A DNA stretch of 64,000 bases from Cryptomeria japonica (Eukaryota; Streptophyta; Pinopsida; Cupressales; Cupressaceae): the NCBI RefSeq assembly GCF_030272615.1, contig NC_081406.1, forward strand, positions 479,104,900 through 479,168,899, given 5' to 3'. Shown here piece after piece: positions 1 to 11,539 of the stretch. Made by a program: the position numbers and the translations under genes. The notes under the pieces were generated by a model. That model saw only the letters and a program-made list of their open reading frames with translations, had not been told where the DNA came from and searched no databases. Position 1 is the stretch's first letter; every line of letters begins with the position of its first letter.

Positions 1-1148
1 TTGCTTTGTCCTATTGGTGAAGCACTGCTTTGTCCTGCCAGTGAAGTATCACTTTGTCCTACTAATGAAGCATTGGTTGGTTCTACCAGTGGATAAGTAT
101 TCCCAATATTTAGATCAGCTTTTCTAATCCATTGTTTTGAGAATTCTTTCTTAACCTCTTCAACTTTTTCTTTAGCTTTCAAGCTAGCGCTTTTGTTGTC
201 TACTGGTGTTCCTTTACTTCTACAAAATTTAGCAATATGACCAATCTTGTTACATACATAACAAGTTACATTATTCTTTTGAATAGCTTTCCCATAACCT
301 ATGTTGGTTTGTGTTCTACATTGATTTGATAAGTGTCCAAATCTTCCACAAACATAACATCTCACATTCATTCTGCAGTTTTCAAAGTTGTGACCAACTT
401 TGTTGCATTTTGAACATTGACTGGTGGGTGTGTTGATATTCTGATAATTCCTAGGTCTACATTCATTTTCTCTATGACCATACTTATTATAGTTAAAGCA
501 TTTTCCATTGAATTTATAAGCATTAGGTTGTCTTACCGGTTTGCAGTGATCCTGAGTATTTGCAGTACCGGAGCTTTCACCAACTTCAAAGCCAATTCCA
601 GAAGTGTCACCTTTAGGTTTTTTATTCTTCAACAAGGTACCAAGTTCTTCTGAGCTTTTCTTGAATTTTTCTTTGTGTTGATTTGCAGTTTCTAGTTCTC
701 TTTCCAAGGTTTCCTTTTGTCTCATCAGTTCATTTGAGTCATTCTGAGTATGCATCAGATCTATCTTCAACATGTCATTTTCATAGCTAAGTCTTGTGTT
801 CTCATTTGCTGCATCACTTAGTCTTCTGGTCAATTCTTCTTCATTCTTCTTCCTATCCTCAATCTCTTTGCAAAATCTCATAGTCATATCCTGCATTTCA
901 TTTTCTGTTGTCATGATCTCTTGTTTCAACCTGCTTATCATATCATTGAGTGATTCCTTTTCATCATTCTCATTTTGCATTTTTTCACAAAGTTCTCTTC
1001 TCTTATTTCTTACAACAGTAAAATTTTCTTGAAGTGCCTGAATGATATCCCAAGTAGCCCTTAAATCATCTTCTAATTTGATATTTTTTAATTTCTCTGC
1101 ATCATAGTCTGTAAGAGCTCCTTCAAGTTGCTTCATCAGATTTTCCAT
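1..1148 (-). CDS. Retrotransposon gag polyprotein, 5' part (runs off the left edge)
   Basis: Reading the minus strand from an ATG at 1148-1146, one frame stays open to the window edge, about 382 codons. The N-terminal ~200 residues are Glu/Lys/Leu/Asn-rich with heptad character, indicating a coiled coil. After a linker come four closely spaced Cys-X2-Cys-X4-His-X4-Cys zinc knuckles (roughly 300-520 on the plus strand), which bind RNA during packaging. The start lies about 60 bases inside a Met-type primer-binding site, as expected for gag. The window ends before protease or reverse transcriptase. The superfamily is therefore not determined; the Met primer and knuckle-rich gag suit Ty1/copia, but this is inference. 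No in-frame stop was seen, so this copy is better preserved than the neighbouring one. Confidence 0.75.
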   Translation of the reverse strand, partial: MENLMKQLEGALTDYDAEKLKNIKLEDDLRATWDIIQALQENFTVVRNKRRELCEKMQNENDEKESLNDMISRLKQEIMTTENEMQDMTMRFCKEIEDRKKNEEELTRRLSDAANENTRLSYENDMLKIDLMHTQNDSNELMRQKETLERELETANQHKEKFKKSSEELGTLLKNKKPKGDTSGIGFEVGESSGTANTQDHCKPVRQPNAYKFNGKCFNYNKYGHRENECRPRNYQNINTPTSQCSKCNKVGHNFENCRMNVRCYVCGRFGHLSNQCRTQTNIGYGKAIQKNNVTCYVCNKIGHIAKFCRSKGTPVDNKSASLKAKEKVEEVKKEFSKQWIRKADLNIGNTYPLVEPTNASLVGQSDTSLAGQSSASPIGQS

Positions 1149-1205
1149 TTTTACCAGTGTCAAGATCTTCCTCAAGCTATTAGGCTTCTAAAAATAGAGG
1201 ACCAA

Positions 1206-1217
1206 GCTCTGATACCA
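1206..1217 (-). promoter_or_regulatory. Primer-binding site, initiator tRNA-Met type
   Basis: The minus strand reads TGGTATCAGAGC two bases inside the LTR end. This is the classical plant retrotransposon site complementary to the 3' end of initiator tRNA-Met, where minus-strand DNA synthesis starts. Confidence 0.85.
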
Positions 1218-1219
1218 AT

Positions 1220-2020
1220 TGTTAGGGGTCCCATATATACTGAGAGGGGGGGGTGAATCAGTATCTAACTGGTAATAAGAATTTCTTAAGTTAAAACATG
1301 CAGAACATAATATAATAGTGTACCGGTATGCAAGAAATAATGCAATAAATAGAATCAAGAACATCCACATGAAAAGTACACCATAACACAAGATGTTTAA
1401 CGAGGAAACCTGGTGTGGGAAAAACCTCGGTGGGATTTGTGACCCACAATATTCACTCACTAGCCAATAAGAAAATATTACTTACAATAGGGGCCTGCAC
1501 ATGCAGGAAGGCCAACTGCCTAGAGTTCACTGCTCAATGGGAAGTCACACTGACTTACAATAAGGATTATACTAATCCAATGACTTGTACTATTTTACAA
1601 TAGCATCTTCAATGCCAGATTCAGTACCAATTCTTGCTCTGTTATTTACATATACCCTTGACCTATATTTTGCACATTAGGTCTGCCTAATATTTTCCTT
1701 TATGCCCTTTTTTTTGCTTCTACAAATGTCTAAAATGATCTCCTTTATATACAAGATTCATTTACAATTTGCCAAGTTGACTTACAATAATAAACAAAAT
1801 ATTACATAAAAAAAATCCTGTCGGCCTCTGTGCCGGTATACTTTCTTTCTTCTATGCCGGTGCCGGTGTAGAGTGTTCTGCTGATGCCGGTGCACTATCT
1901 TGCCAGTGTAATGCTTTGCCGGTATAATGTCTTGCCGGTGCCATAGGATTGCAAGGTTGCCATCAATGAAAAAACCTTCAATCACATACAATGTCTCATT
2001 GGAGTGTCCATATGCCAACA
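1220..2020 (-). repeat. LTR 1 (5' LTR of the left minus-strand retrotransposon)
   Basis: About 801 bp. On the plus strand it starts TGTTAGGGG and ends CCAACA, so in element sense it runs TGTTGG...CTAACA. It is alignable along its length to the LTR at 3474-4259. A cluster of ACCGGCA heptamers (element sense) lies at about 1831-1940. The right flank is ATTTG; the partner LTR is outside the window, so the target-site duplication cannot be checked. Confidence 0.8.
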
Positions 2021-2328
2021 ATTTGATGGATTGCTTCACTTCTTTTCTTGGAGTACCTTCGCTCGGGAATTTTCACGCTCTCAAAGATTTGAATGCTCGG
2101 TGAATGAAAAAGGAGCCAAAACACTTTCTTTATAATGTTATTTTTGCCAACTACCACATTTAATGCTTTTTGGTTAAGTCACAACTTAAGTCATCTGTCG
2201 GTATAGAAGTAATTTAAACTTCTCACCATCAACCAAGGGAATAATAGCATGTTTTTCATTTTGTTGCTAAACCCCCAAAAGAATTTTCATCAATTAGATG
2301 AAGAGTCTCCTGCCGGTGGAGTGTTACT
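2021..2328 (-). mobile_element. Truncated internal region of the second minus-strand retrotransposon
   Basis: These 300 bases lie between LTR 1 and the end of the second gag copy. They have several stops in the gag frame and no recognisable pol. They read as leftover internal sequence of the right-hand element, cut by the left-hand element or by recombination. Confidence 0.5.
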
Positions 2329-3402
2329 CTATTCTTCTGGTGGAGGAGTGATCACATCAACATTCTGATCTGACTTTTTGATCCATTGTTTTGAGAATTC
2401 TTGCTTTACCTCTTCAACTTTTTCTTTACCTTTCAAACTAGGACCTTTGTTATTTTCCGGTGAGGACTTGCTTCTACAAAATTTAGCAATATGTCCAATC
2501 TTGTTACAGGCATAACAAGTCACATTGTTCTTCTGAATAGCTTTCCCATATCCTATGTCGGTATGTGTTCTGCATTGATTAGATAAGTGCCCAAATCTTC
2601 CACAAACATAACATCTCACATTCATTCTACAATTTTCTGAATTATGACCAACTTTTTTGCATTTAGAACATTAACCGGTGGGTGTATTAGTGTTCTGATA
2701 ATTTCTAGATCTACACTGATTTTCTCTATGACCATACTTGTTACAGTTAAATCATTTGCCAATAAACTTGTAAGCATTAGGTTGTCTTACCAGTTTGTTA
2801 TGATCATGATTGTTTGCAGTACCGGAGCTTTCACCAACCTCAAAGCCAAGGCCATTTGTATCACCATTAGGTTTCTGATTCTTCAGCATGTCACCAAGTT
2901 CTTTTGAACTTTTCTTGAATTTTTCCTTGTGATGATTTGCAACAGTTAGTTCACTTTCCAAGATTCCTTTCTATCTTATGAGTTCAGTTCTGTCATTTTG
3001 TGTTTGCATTAGATCTATCTTCAACATATCATTTTCATGATTGAGTCTTGTGTTTTCATTTCCAGCATCATTTAATCTTCTAACCAAGTCTTCTTCATTC
3101 TTCTTTCTATCTTCAATTTCTTTACAAAATCTCATAGTCATATCCTACATCTCATTCTGTGTTGTACTGATCTCTTGTCTTAGCTTGTTTACCAGATCAT
3201 GAAGAGTTTCCTTTTCATCATTCTCATTCTGCATCTTTTCACAAAGTTCTCTTCTCTTATTTCTTGCAATGGTAAGATTTTCTTAAAGTGCTTGAATGAT
3301 ATTCTGAGCAGCCTTTAGATCATCTTCAAGTTTGTTATTCTTCACCTTTTCTGCATCATAGTTTGAAAGAGCTTATTTCAATTGTTCTCTCAAGTTTTCC
3401 AT
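2329..3402 (-). pseudogene. Retrotransposon gag pseudogene, second copy
   Basis: Homologous to the gag at 1-1148, with the same ATG context (3402-3400), the same Glu/Lys-rich coiled coil and matching zinc knuckles. The best-preserved block is 2329-2625, with knuckles beginning CYVCGRFGH and CYACNKIGH, and it ends in a Pro/Glu tail before a stop. Several in-frame stops interrupt the upstream part, including a TAA about 10 codons after the ATG. The frame is otherwise kept from 3402 to 2329. The position downstream of a primer site and LTR fits gag. It is clearly non-functional as it stands. Confidence 0.75.
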
Positions 3403-3459
3403 CTCTACCGGTGACAAGATCTTCCTCAAGCTGTTAGGCTTCTGAAAATAGAGGACTAG

Positions 3460-3471
3460 GCTCTGATACCA
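3460..3471 (-). promoter_or_regulatory. Primer-binding site, initiator tRNA-Met type (second element)
   Basis: The minus strand reads TGGTATCAGAGC two bases from the LTR end, in the same arrangement as at 1206-1217. Confidence 0.85.
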
Positions 3472-3473
3472 AT

Positions 3474-4259
3474 TGTTAGGATTCCCAAAGATACTGAGAG
3501 GGGGGGTGAATCAGTATCTAACCGGTTTAAGAATTTACTTGACTTAAAACATGAAAAGCATATTAAAACTATGTACCAGTAAACTGGAAATAATGCAGTA
3601 AACAAGAATAACAACAACTACATGAGAAGCACACCATAAGATAGTATTTTAATGAGGAAACTTAGTGTGGGAAAAACCTCAGTGGGATTTGTGACCCACA
3701 ATATTCGCTTACTAGCCAATAAGGGAATATTACTCTTACAATAGGAGCCTGCACATGCAGGAAGGCCAAGTGCCTAGAGCTTACTGCTCAATTACAAAAG
3801 AAGTTACACTGAATTACAAAAATGGATTATATTAATTCAATGTCTTGTACTGCTTTAGATTAGCATTTGCTATGCCAGATCCAGTACCGGTTTAAGCTCT
3901 GCTACATACATAAACCCTTAACCTATAATTCGCATATCAGGTCTTCTTATCTCGCATCCTATCACACATTATTTCCTATTACAAAATGATCTCATACATA
4001 TATGAGTCATATTACAACTCACCATGTTGGATTACATTGATTTTACAATTAATTACAAAATACATTATAAACAAAATTCATGTCAGCTAGGGTGTCGGTA
4101 TGCTTCCTTTCACTGCCGGTGTTTTGTGTGCCGGTGTAGAGTTTGTCATTGCCGGTGCCAGTATCCTATCTTGCCTGTATCATATGATTTCAAGGTTGCC
4201 ATCAATGACAAAACCTTCAATCACCTACAATTTCTCATTGGAGTGTGCATTTGCCAACA
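3474..4259 (-). repeat. LTR 2 (5' LTR of the second minus-strand retrotransposon)
   Basis: About 786 bp. It starts TGTTAGGATTCC and ends GCCAACA on the plus strand, with the same termini as LTR 1. The two align throughout but differ at many positions and by small indels, so they are related copies rather than a young LTR pair. Only three TGCCGGT heptamers are left here against six in LTR 1. Confidence 0.8.
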
Positions 4260-4358
4260 GTTTCGCTATTTGTTCTACATGTGTCTCTACCTCAATATTG
4301 TCACTCGATTTCTCAGGAGCAACATATTTCTTCTTTTCCTTAGTACCTTCTTTGTCAA

Positions 4359-6181
4359 CTACAATATTGACTCCTGAGTGTCTATGTTCATGGTATACAA
4401 TATTTCAGACTCAGAATTTGTATCCTCATGTGGAGTCTCCACATCCTTAGTAGTCAGTGTTGCATCTATCTGAATCGATGGAGTAATAGTAGTTGGTGGC
4501 AAATTGTCTGTCACTTTTATATTTGGTGGTCCACCTATTTTGCCTTTTCCTTTGTCCTTATCCTTTTGGTATACCTTAAAAGCTCTAGGTCTTTTGAGCT
4601 CTTCTTGTTTCTCCTTCTCCACAAAGAAGATGTCCCATTTATATATTGTCTCTTCTGATATCTCATTAACTCTGTCGGTCATTAGACTTACATACCAGTG
4701 ACCACTAGAAAATACTATTTTGTTAGCTTCGTTGATCAGCTCATCAATTTCTTCCACTGATTTAACAGGGTGAACAACTAACAGTTTCTCAATCTTTATT
4801 TTCTTGTCTATTTCCATAATGGCTAACCTTTTAGCATCAAGCTGCCTATATAGATCACTAGGTAAATAATATACAACCTCTATCAAAACTTTCTTATAGA
4901 TGTCAAGGTGTAAGATGATACTATTTTCTATGCTTTCCTTTTCCTCATTGGTAAATGTATCATACAATTTACTAACATTAGATAAGTTTCCATCATTTGT
5001 TATTTAATTCAGCAAGTTGTCAAGAGGAGGAATAACCTATTTTTCCTTTCTCTTTCTTGGTGTCATCTTTTTAGCTGGGGGCCTTACTACTTGTTGTTTC
5101 TTTCTTGCCTTTTTAGGTGTAGGAGAGGGTACCGGTGAAGGTTTTCTCTTCCTATTTACTCTTTTAAACTCAGCTGGGATTTCGCTTTCGATGAAGTTCC
5201 AACCGGTGAGAGGTGAGCTTCTAGTTGTAAACCTTCCAAATCACTTTCTTTGATACTGGTGATATTCATTATGTTTTCCTTTATCTCTTTCACCCATTTT
5301 GTTGCACTTCTGATATATGTATCTCTTGTCTTCCTCTTTTTAAGTGTTTTCACACCACTTTCAATGGTTTCAACATTACCAAAAAAAAATTCTTCTGGTT
5401 CTCTAGGGGCTTCAAGTAGGGCTTCGGCATATGTTTCAATAATGTTCACATCTGCCTCATAACCCATTTATGTCACCCAAATAGTTCTAGGAAGAACTGC
5501 CTCCATCCAAATTTCATCTTTCTTAATTATAAAACAAATTTCTTTCTGATATTTGTCAACAATACTCTGAGGTAACCTTTCCCTATTCTTCATTTTTTCT
5601 TTAAAGGCTTGGAAATACTCAGTTATTTTCTTGTCCTTATCTACTCCCATGCCGGTGAAGATATCCAACAGTTGTTTCCCTACCGGTATGTCATAACCAA
5701 AGTCTTTTCTACCTATACCGGGAACTTCTTTTGTAATATATAGCATTAGGCATACAAGAAGATTTCCAAATATGAAATTACCTTTCTTATCTCCTTTAAT
5801 TTTCTTTAGATTATCAATTAATTCATCCTTCAACAATTCACATACATCTATCTTAGCATCATTGTTAACCATAACATATGCACTCTTGATACATAGACTG
5901 GAAACTGAGTTCAGTCGGTTAGCATGTGTTGCCTTATATCCTAATATCATGCTAATGAATCTAACATTGTCATCTTTTACATCATTAACTCTCAAGGATC
6001 TGTTGTCATAGGTTGCACCACTTAAAGTCATCACTATGTTGTTTGAAACTTTCTTGGTCTTGTCTGGCCTGCTACTAGTGGAAGGTAAGCCAGTCACAAC
6101 CCTAACTACTTCTCTAGTGATCTTATGGATAGAATCTAACCAAAATAATTCTCCATGAACTCTACTAAGTACAATCCTCAC
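4359..6181 (-). pseudogene. Broken accessory ORF of unknown function, probably retrotransposon-derived
   Basis: Read on the minus strand from about 6181. The first block (6181-5471) has a conserved-looking opening, VHGELFWLDSIHKITREVV, followed by an alpha-helical domain. A single in-frame TAA at 5470-5468 separates it from the next block, which continues in the same frame to 5156. A frameshift leads into a Lys/Arg/Pro-rich linker (about 5200-5020) and an acidic/Lys-rich C-terminal block (4967-4359). No catalytic motif of gag, protease, RT or integrase is seen. The high density of CCGGT words matches the flanking retroelement, suggesting common origin. I do not recognise the family. The first block starts at a GTG just after a stop, so the true start is unknown. 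Confidence 0.45.
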
Positions 6182-6189
6182 AACCTGTT

Positions 6190-7650
6190 ATCACTATTTA
6201 AAAATGGATATTCTTGTTCCATAGTTGGCTAGAAGTCTGCAAAAAGTGAGTCTGGTATGGCCTTGTTGCCTATATTTGTCTTAGGTTAGAAGAGGGTTTA
6301 AGGTTTGAGTTCTAACCCTTCCAGTGTTTGAGAAAAACCCTTATCATTCTATTTCCACGTTACTTTTGCCACTTAGTGAAGGGTCGGTTTGTCATGAGAA
6401 GTGTCCCCCCATTAGTTATTTACCTAGGCGGTCCCTTAATTTTTTGAAAAATCTATGCGCCTTTACTTTACCTTGTTCTAATGTTTGTCATGCCCCATAA
6501 GTATTGTGCAACTCTTTGTTAATCTAGCAATTGTTATTGTTTCATTAAGCAAAGTTGCTAGTAGGTTAATGTTCACAAAATAGCGAAAAGCCTAGGAGGG
6601 CCCGACCAGATGGATTGACCCTCAGATAAAAGAACCGCATCTTGTTTTAAATCCAACGGCTCATGTTGATTTGCTAGCTTGAGATACATGCAATATAAGT
6701 TATGCAAAATAATGAAAGACTTGGCAGGTCCTAGAGATGAACGGCTTTCTTTGGTTAAAGGATGACTGGTTTGGAAAAGATCAATGGCTCACGTTGATTC
6801 GCGGCCAGAAGATGCACATGTTCTACCTTTCGTGAAGTAGCGAAAAGGTGGTGGGCCCAGGCGAGATGGTCATAGAAAGGATAAACGATAGGCAAGTTCC
6901 TGAGATCTAATGGTCCGCATAGATTCGCGAAGTCAAGATGATCATGGGTTAGCAATTGCGAAATGGCGAAAGATTGGTGGCAATCACATGAAGGCATGAC
7001 GTGGCAGGACAGATGTTGTGTTTCGTGGAGTAAAGAGTGACCTATCAAGTACACGTGGCTCTAAAGTGTAGTTGAGGGCCCACCTTGGTTCAACTGGCAG
7101 TTATATGGAGAATAGTGAAGCAAAGCATGTGGCGGATTCAGAATGGAACCCGATTGAACTTCCTAAGCAAATGCCCAACTACCATGTGGCATTTGTTAAC
7201 CGGTGACAAGGTAGAGAAAGTGATCTCCGAGTTAAAGGGCCCACTTGAAAGGTTTAAATCCTATTAAGAGATGTTCATTTTGTTTTAGATCCAATGGTCA
7301 TTGTTGTTTCGTGGCCTAAAGATGCTTGCAGCTTAGTCTCTACAAAATGGCGAAAACCCTTAGCTGTCAAGGTGAGGCGCGGTTAGTTAAAAATACTGAC
7401 GGTCATTGTTGAAGATAAAGATCAGGCAGATAGATCTTGATCTAATGGCCGGTGTGGCTTTGTGAAAGAAAGGTACAAAGAGTTTAAGGCCCACGAAATA
7501 GAGAAACAATGAAACAAAGAAAATACTCAGAGAATTTATGATCCGTTGGGGCCCGTTTTTGAATTCGATTTGTGAGTTCAATACTAAGGTGATGGCCGAA
7601 ACATGCGGGATTAATTTATAAAATTTAATCCCAACTTGAGTACACATCAA
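6190..7650. repeat. Non-coding stretch with a degenerate ~128-bp tandem repeat
   Basis: No gene is supported. From about 6580 to 7560 two motifs recur: a GCGAAA-containing word (about 6583, 6838, 6964, 7348) and a GATCYAATGG...GATTCGCG-like word (about 6651, 6779, 6905, 7289, 7439). Spacings are mostly 126-129 or a multiple (384 = 3 x 128). Copies are strongly diverged. The block ends abruptly where Tekay homology begins. Confidence 0.45.
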
Positions 7651-8723
7651 CTATATCCATGGATTTCATCATTGGTCTCCCTATGACTTCTCATCGCTAC
7701 GATGCTATCTTGGTGACAGTTGACAAGTTGACCAAAGTAGCTCACTTTTCACCAGTTCGTACTACATTCACAGCTCCAGCAGTAGCATAGGTGTTCTTGC
7801 GAGACATTGTTAGACTTCATGGCGTACCCCGCAAGATTATTTCTGACAGGGATTCTCTTTTCACTCCTACCTTTTGGAAGTCATTACAGGCAGCTATGGG
7901 CACTAAGCTCAATTTCAGTACAGCCTATCACCCGGAGACAGATGGTCAGACAGAGAGGGTCAATCAGGTGTTAGAGGATATGCTACGTATGTACGTCATG
8001 GATCATCAGACCTGGTGGGAGGAGTACCTTCCTTTAGTGGAGTTTGCCTATAACAATGGGCATCACACTTCCTTGGGGATGCCACCCTACCAGGCATTAT
8101 ACACTAGGCCTTGCAGGACGCCCTTGAGTTGGGATTGCATAGAGGATAGAGTTGCTATTGGTCCTGAGTTAGTTCAGGATATGGAGCAGTAGGTGGATTT
8201 GATTAGGCAGCGTCTCAGAGAGGCTCAGGATAGACAGAAGAAGTATGCCGATGCAAAGAGGATAGACCGTAGTTTCTTGGTTGGAGACAGAGTTTTCTTG
8301 AGAGTGCGACCGTATAAGAGTCCAATCCGTTACGGAAAGGGTTCTAAGCTCGCACCTCGCTTTGTAGGACCTTTTGAGATTTTGGAGAGGATAGGCCCAG
8401 TTGCCTACCGTTTAGCTTTGCCACCTAGCCTGTCACGCATCCACGATGTGTTTCATGTTTCAGTTTTGAGAAAATATATCTATGATGAGTCTCACCTTTT
8501 AGATTGGGATGCCTTGCAGGTGGAGTCGGACGGGCATCTAGCTTTGGAGCCCATTCGCATTTTGGCACGCCGGACATTGGCCCTTCCAGGTCGAGAGCTG
8601 GACCAGGTTAGGGTCCAGTGGGATTGTTATGATGAGGTTACGGCTTCATGGGAGGACGCAACACGTTTGAGATCAGAGTACCCTCACCTCTTTGATAAAC
8701 TCCAGGAGGAAGTTCATGCCTAG
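7650..8723 (+). pseudogene. Truncated Tekay chromovirus pol: integrase end and chromodomain
   Basis: Starts abruptly at the MDFIIGLPM block of integrase and matches 16396-17469 almost base for base. It keeps the second and third catalytic positions of the DDE core (SDRDSLF; then [14 protein letters not shown]), the [14 protein letters not shown] module and the C-terminal chromodomain-like segment ending PHLFD. The frame is broken by two TAG codons, at 7788-7790 and 8190-8192. The sister copy has CAG at both, so each is a single C-to-T change. The natural stop is TAG at 8721. This is the 3' end of an element whose 5' part was lost. Confidence 0.9.
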
Positions 8724-8733
8724 AGGGGGAGGA
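8722..8733 (+). promoter_or_regulatory. Polypurine tract
   Basis: AGAGGGGGAGGA directly abuts the LTR start. It is the primer for plus-strand DNA synthesis and is identical to the tract at 17468-17479. Confidence 0.85.
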
Positions 8734-11539
8734 TGTGAGGCCTCACCTCGACTCAGTTTGGCATTCAGTGGATTTTATATTTTAGACTATTTTGGATACT
8801 TTATTTAGATGCATTTTGAGACTTAGAACTTATATGGTTTCAGGATTTGGATAACATTGCTATGATTTGATGATTTACTTACATGCTTTATGAGATAGAA
8901 CACTACATGATTATTAGATAGAATGATATTGCAATGATAGATGTCGTTATTGAATTTGCAGGACTTTACTCTGAATATAGAACTATGATGTATGTTTAGT
9001 TTATGTGAATTGGGATGGAAATTGCTTATGAGAAATTGCTTGGTAAAAGTTGTATTTGATCTGTGCAGATGAAAATTGTATGCAAGTGATGATGTGGATT
9101 TTTATATTTTTGAATTATATTATATTTGGATATTTGGAAGTACTAATGTGTAAATTGAGATGCGCAGGAAATTTACCATGTGACCATGGAAAATTACGGA
9201 GAATCAAACCTAGACTTATGTATGTTCGTAAAGCCAGGGTTTGTCTATTTGGAGAGACAACACCCCGTTTGTGTTGTATTTTATTTGTAACAGTATATGC
9301 TGCATGAGTGTTAAGTGTTAATTAAATTTTAATGTGTAAAAACCTCAAGAGACAATTTCATGTTTTATTTTTGTAAAAGTATTTTATTAGTGTCACTTGA
9401 CACGTGTGGATTTAAATTTAAATATTTTATTTTGTCTCTTGGTGGGAAAGTGTTTAATTATAGTTTTCTTAAATAAATTAATGTGTTGTCATAAATATTT
9501 TGGGAATATAATATTTGGAGTGGTCAACTTATGTTTGACCCGAAAATAAACTTCAGAGGGGTTTAAAATGGGTTAAATGAACACCTAGGGGTAGTTTAAT
9601 AGGGTTTCCTAAAGCCCATAAGGTATACCTAGGGGTTAGGGGTAATTTTAGGCAAGTTTCCACTTTATAATGATCTTTTTAACGCTTTAAAAATTGGCTT
9701 TTTTGAGTTGAGCGAAAATTGAAGATTGAAGTTAAATCAAATCAAGATTTTTCCTTTTGGAATGGGAATCTTTTTGCATTTTTGCTTTCTTTCTTCTTTT
9801 TGGTTTTTTTTTTTAGAATCCTGTGAGAACTCAGAGAGTGAGCTTCTTAAGGAAGATTTTTGGGAATAGCAGGGTAATCACCCACTCTCCATTTTTGGAG
9901 ACAGAAGAAAATTTGGAAAGAAAATAATGTTAAGGAATAGAGAAATTGAATAAGGGTAGAAGGAAAAAGATTTGTGGATTGGGCAGCTCTTCATCAGATA
10001 TCATAATAACCTTTGGGCAGATTAAGGTTGGTTTCAATTATTATTTGTAATGTCTTCTTTTTGGTTTATGTCTGGAAGTTGTTTGTATAAGAAATCTGTG
10101 TTCTTGAAAGTTTATATTTGAAAATCTCTTGGTATTTTTGCTTTATGAAATTGTTGTGTTTTGGGAGTTTTCTCAAGATCTCTTACTCTTGGGAGAGAAG
10201 AGGATCTTGAGGGTGGTAGCAGTGACAGCCCTCGAGTGAGAGACTCTCTTTTGAGAGCGATCACAAGGGATCTTTGTGTGACCCTTGCTGCATGGCCTGT
10301 TTGTGCAATGGGGGTCATAAGGAGGGATATAAGGCTAGAATGCCTTTGGGGGGGCATAAGGATTAAGGGGTTGAGATTCTTGATATTTTTATTGTGCCAT
10401 GAGGTGGCTTCTTGTTTATTTCATACTTGCAGTTATCCTCAAGGTATTTGGTCCACTACCACCCATTGAAAATGTTCATCACCAGAGTGTGGTGCTGTGA
10501 AAGCCAAGTTGGGAATGTGTCTGAAAAGAAAAAAATCTGTATGCAATGCTTTCTATGTGTTTGCCTGTTTGTTACCCGTCTAGGAATTGGTTCTCCGAGC
10601 TCGAGGGTGGCTACCAGTTAGCCTAGGCTGGGAGGTGAGCACTCCGTGGTCATATTTGTGTTTTCCATTATGCAGGAAACTCAGAGGAAAGAGAATAGGA
10701 ACTATGAAAGAGATACAGAAGATTGTTATTGAGGATACTTGAATTCAGTTGCAGATGTTTGTTTAAAGTTGTTAAAGAAATATGTCTCCTTCATAGAAAA
10801 AAAAAGAGAAGCAAGTTGTAAATTGTGAAAATAGATTTGAAGTTTTTTTTATTGTTGTGATTATTTAGAGAAACATCCTGAAAATTTGGTAGAATATCTT
10901 AGAGATGTTATTAAAAAGAAAAGCTTGTTATTTCTACTTCTGGTTTTAGAAAAAGAAAAGTTAAATTGTGTTGCATGCAAAAGCTTCTTGTATTATGGAA
11001 AGAAATAAAAGAATTGTTTTCATTTAGATTTTATTTATATTTCACTTGTGGCAAATAGAAGTTTATTGATGTTGGAAGATTTTATGTATTTTTAATGAGA
11101 AAAGTAGTTTTATGTAAATATTAGATTAGAGGAGAAAAATCAATGAAAAATTCCTTTTAATTCTAGAAAAGTATTTTGTATCTTTTTAAAAGTATTTTAA
11201 ATTGTATTTTAGTTAGCATTGTTTTAAAAGCTTATTGATTATATATAAATATATATATATATATACTTATAAATCTGATTTAACTTAATGTTTTCCCCTT
11301 ATTATATGAGTTTAAAATTTTGCATGTAAATACCCTTTAAAAAAAATATATATATAAATTTACTTGGAAATAAATTTCATCTTTTTAACTATGAATATAA
11401 AAGTTATGTGTATTTAAATATATACATATATATATATATATAAATATATATATTTATATATATATATATATATATTTTTATATATTATATTTTTTTTTTT
11501 TAAATTAAAAAAAAATAATGTTTTGGGTCCCCGCGGACT

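Noticed and set aside
10161-10469. A 102-codon ORF conserved in both Tekay LTRs
   Set aside because: Conservation is expected because LTRs are copied together. The second LTR already breaks it with small changes, and the solo LTR has no matching frame.
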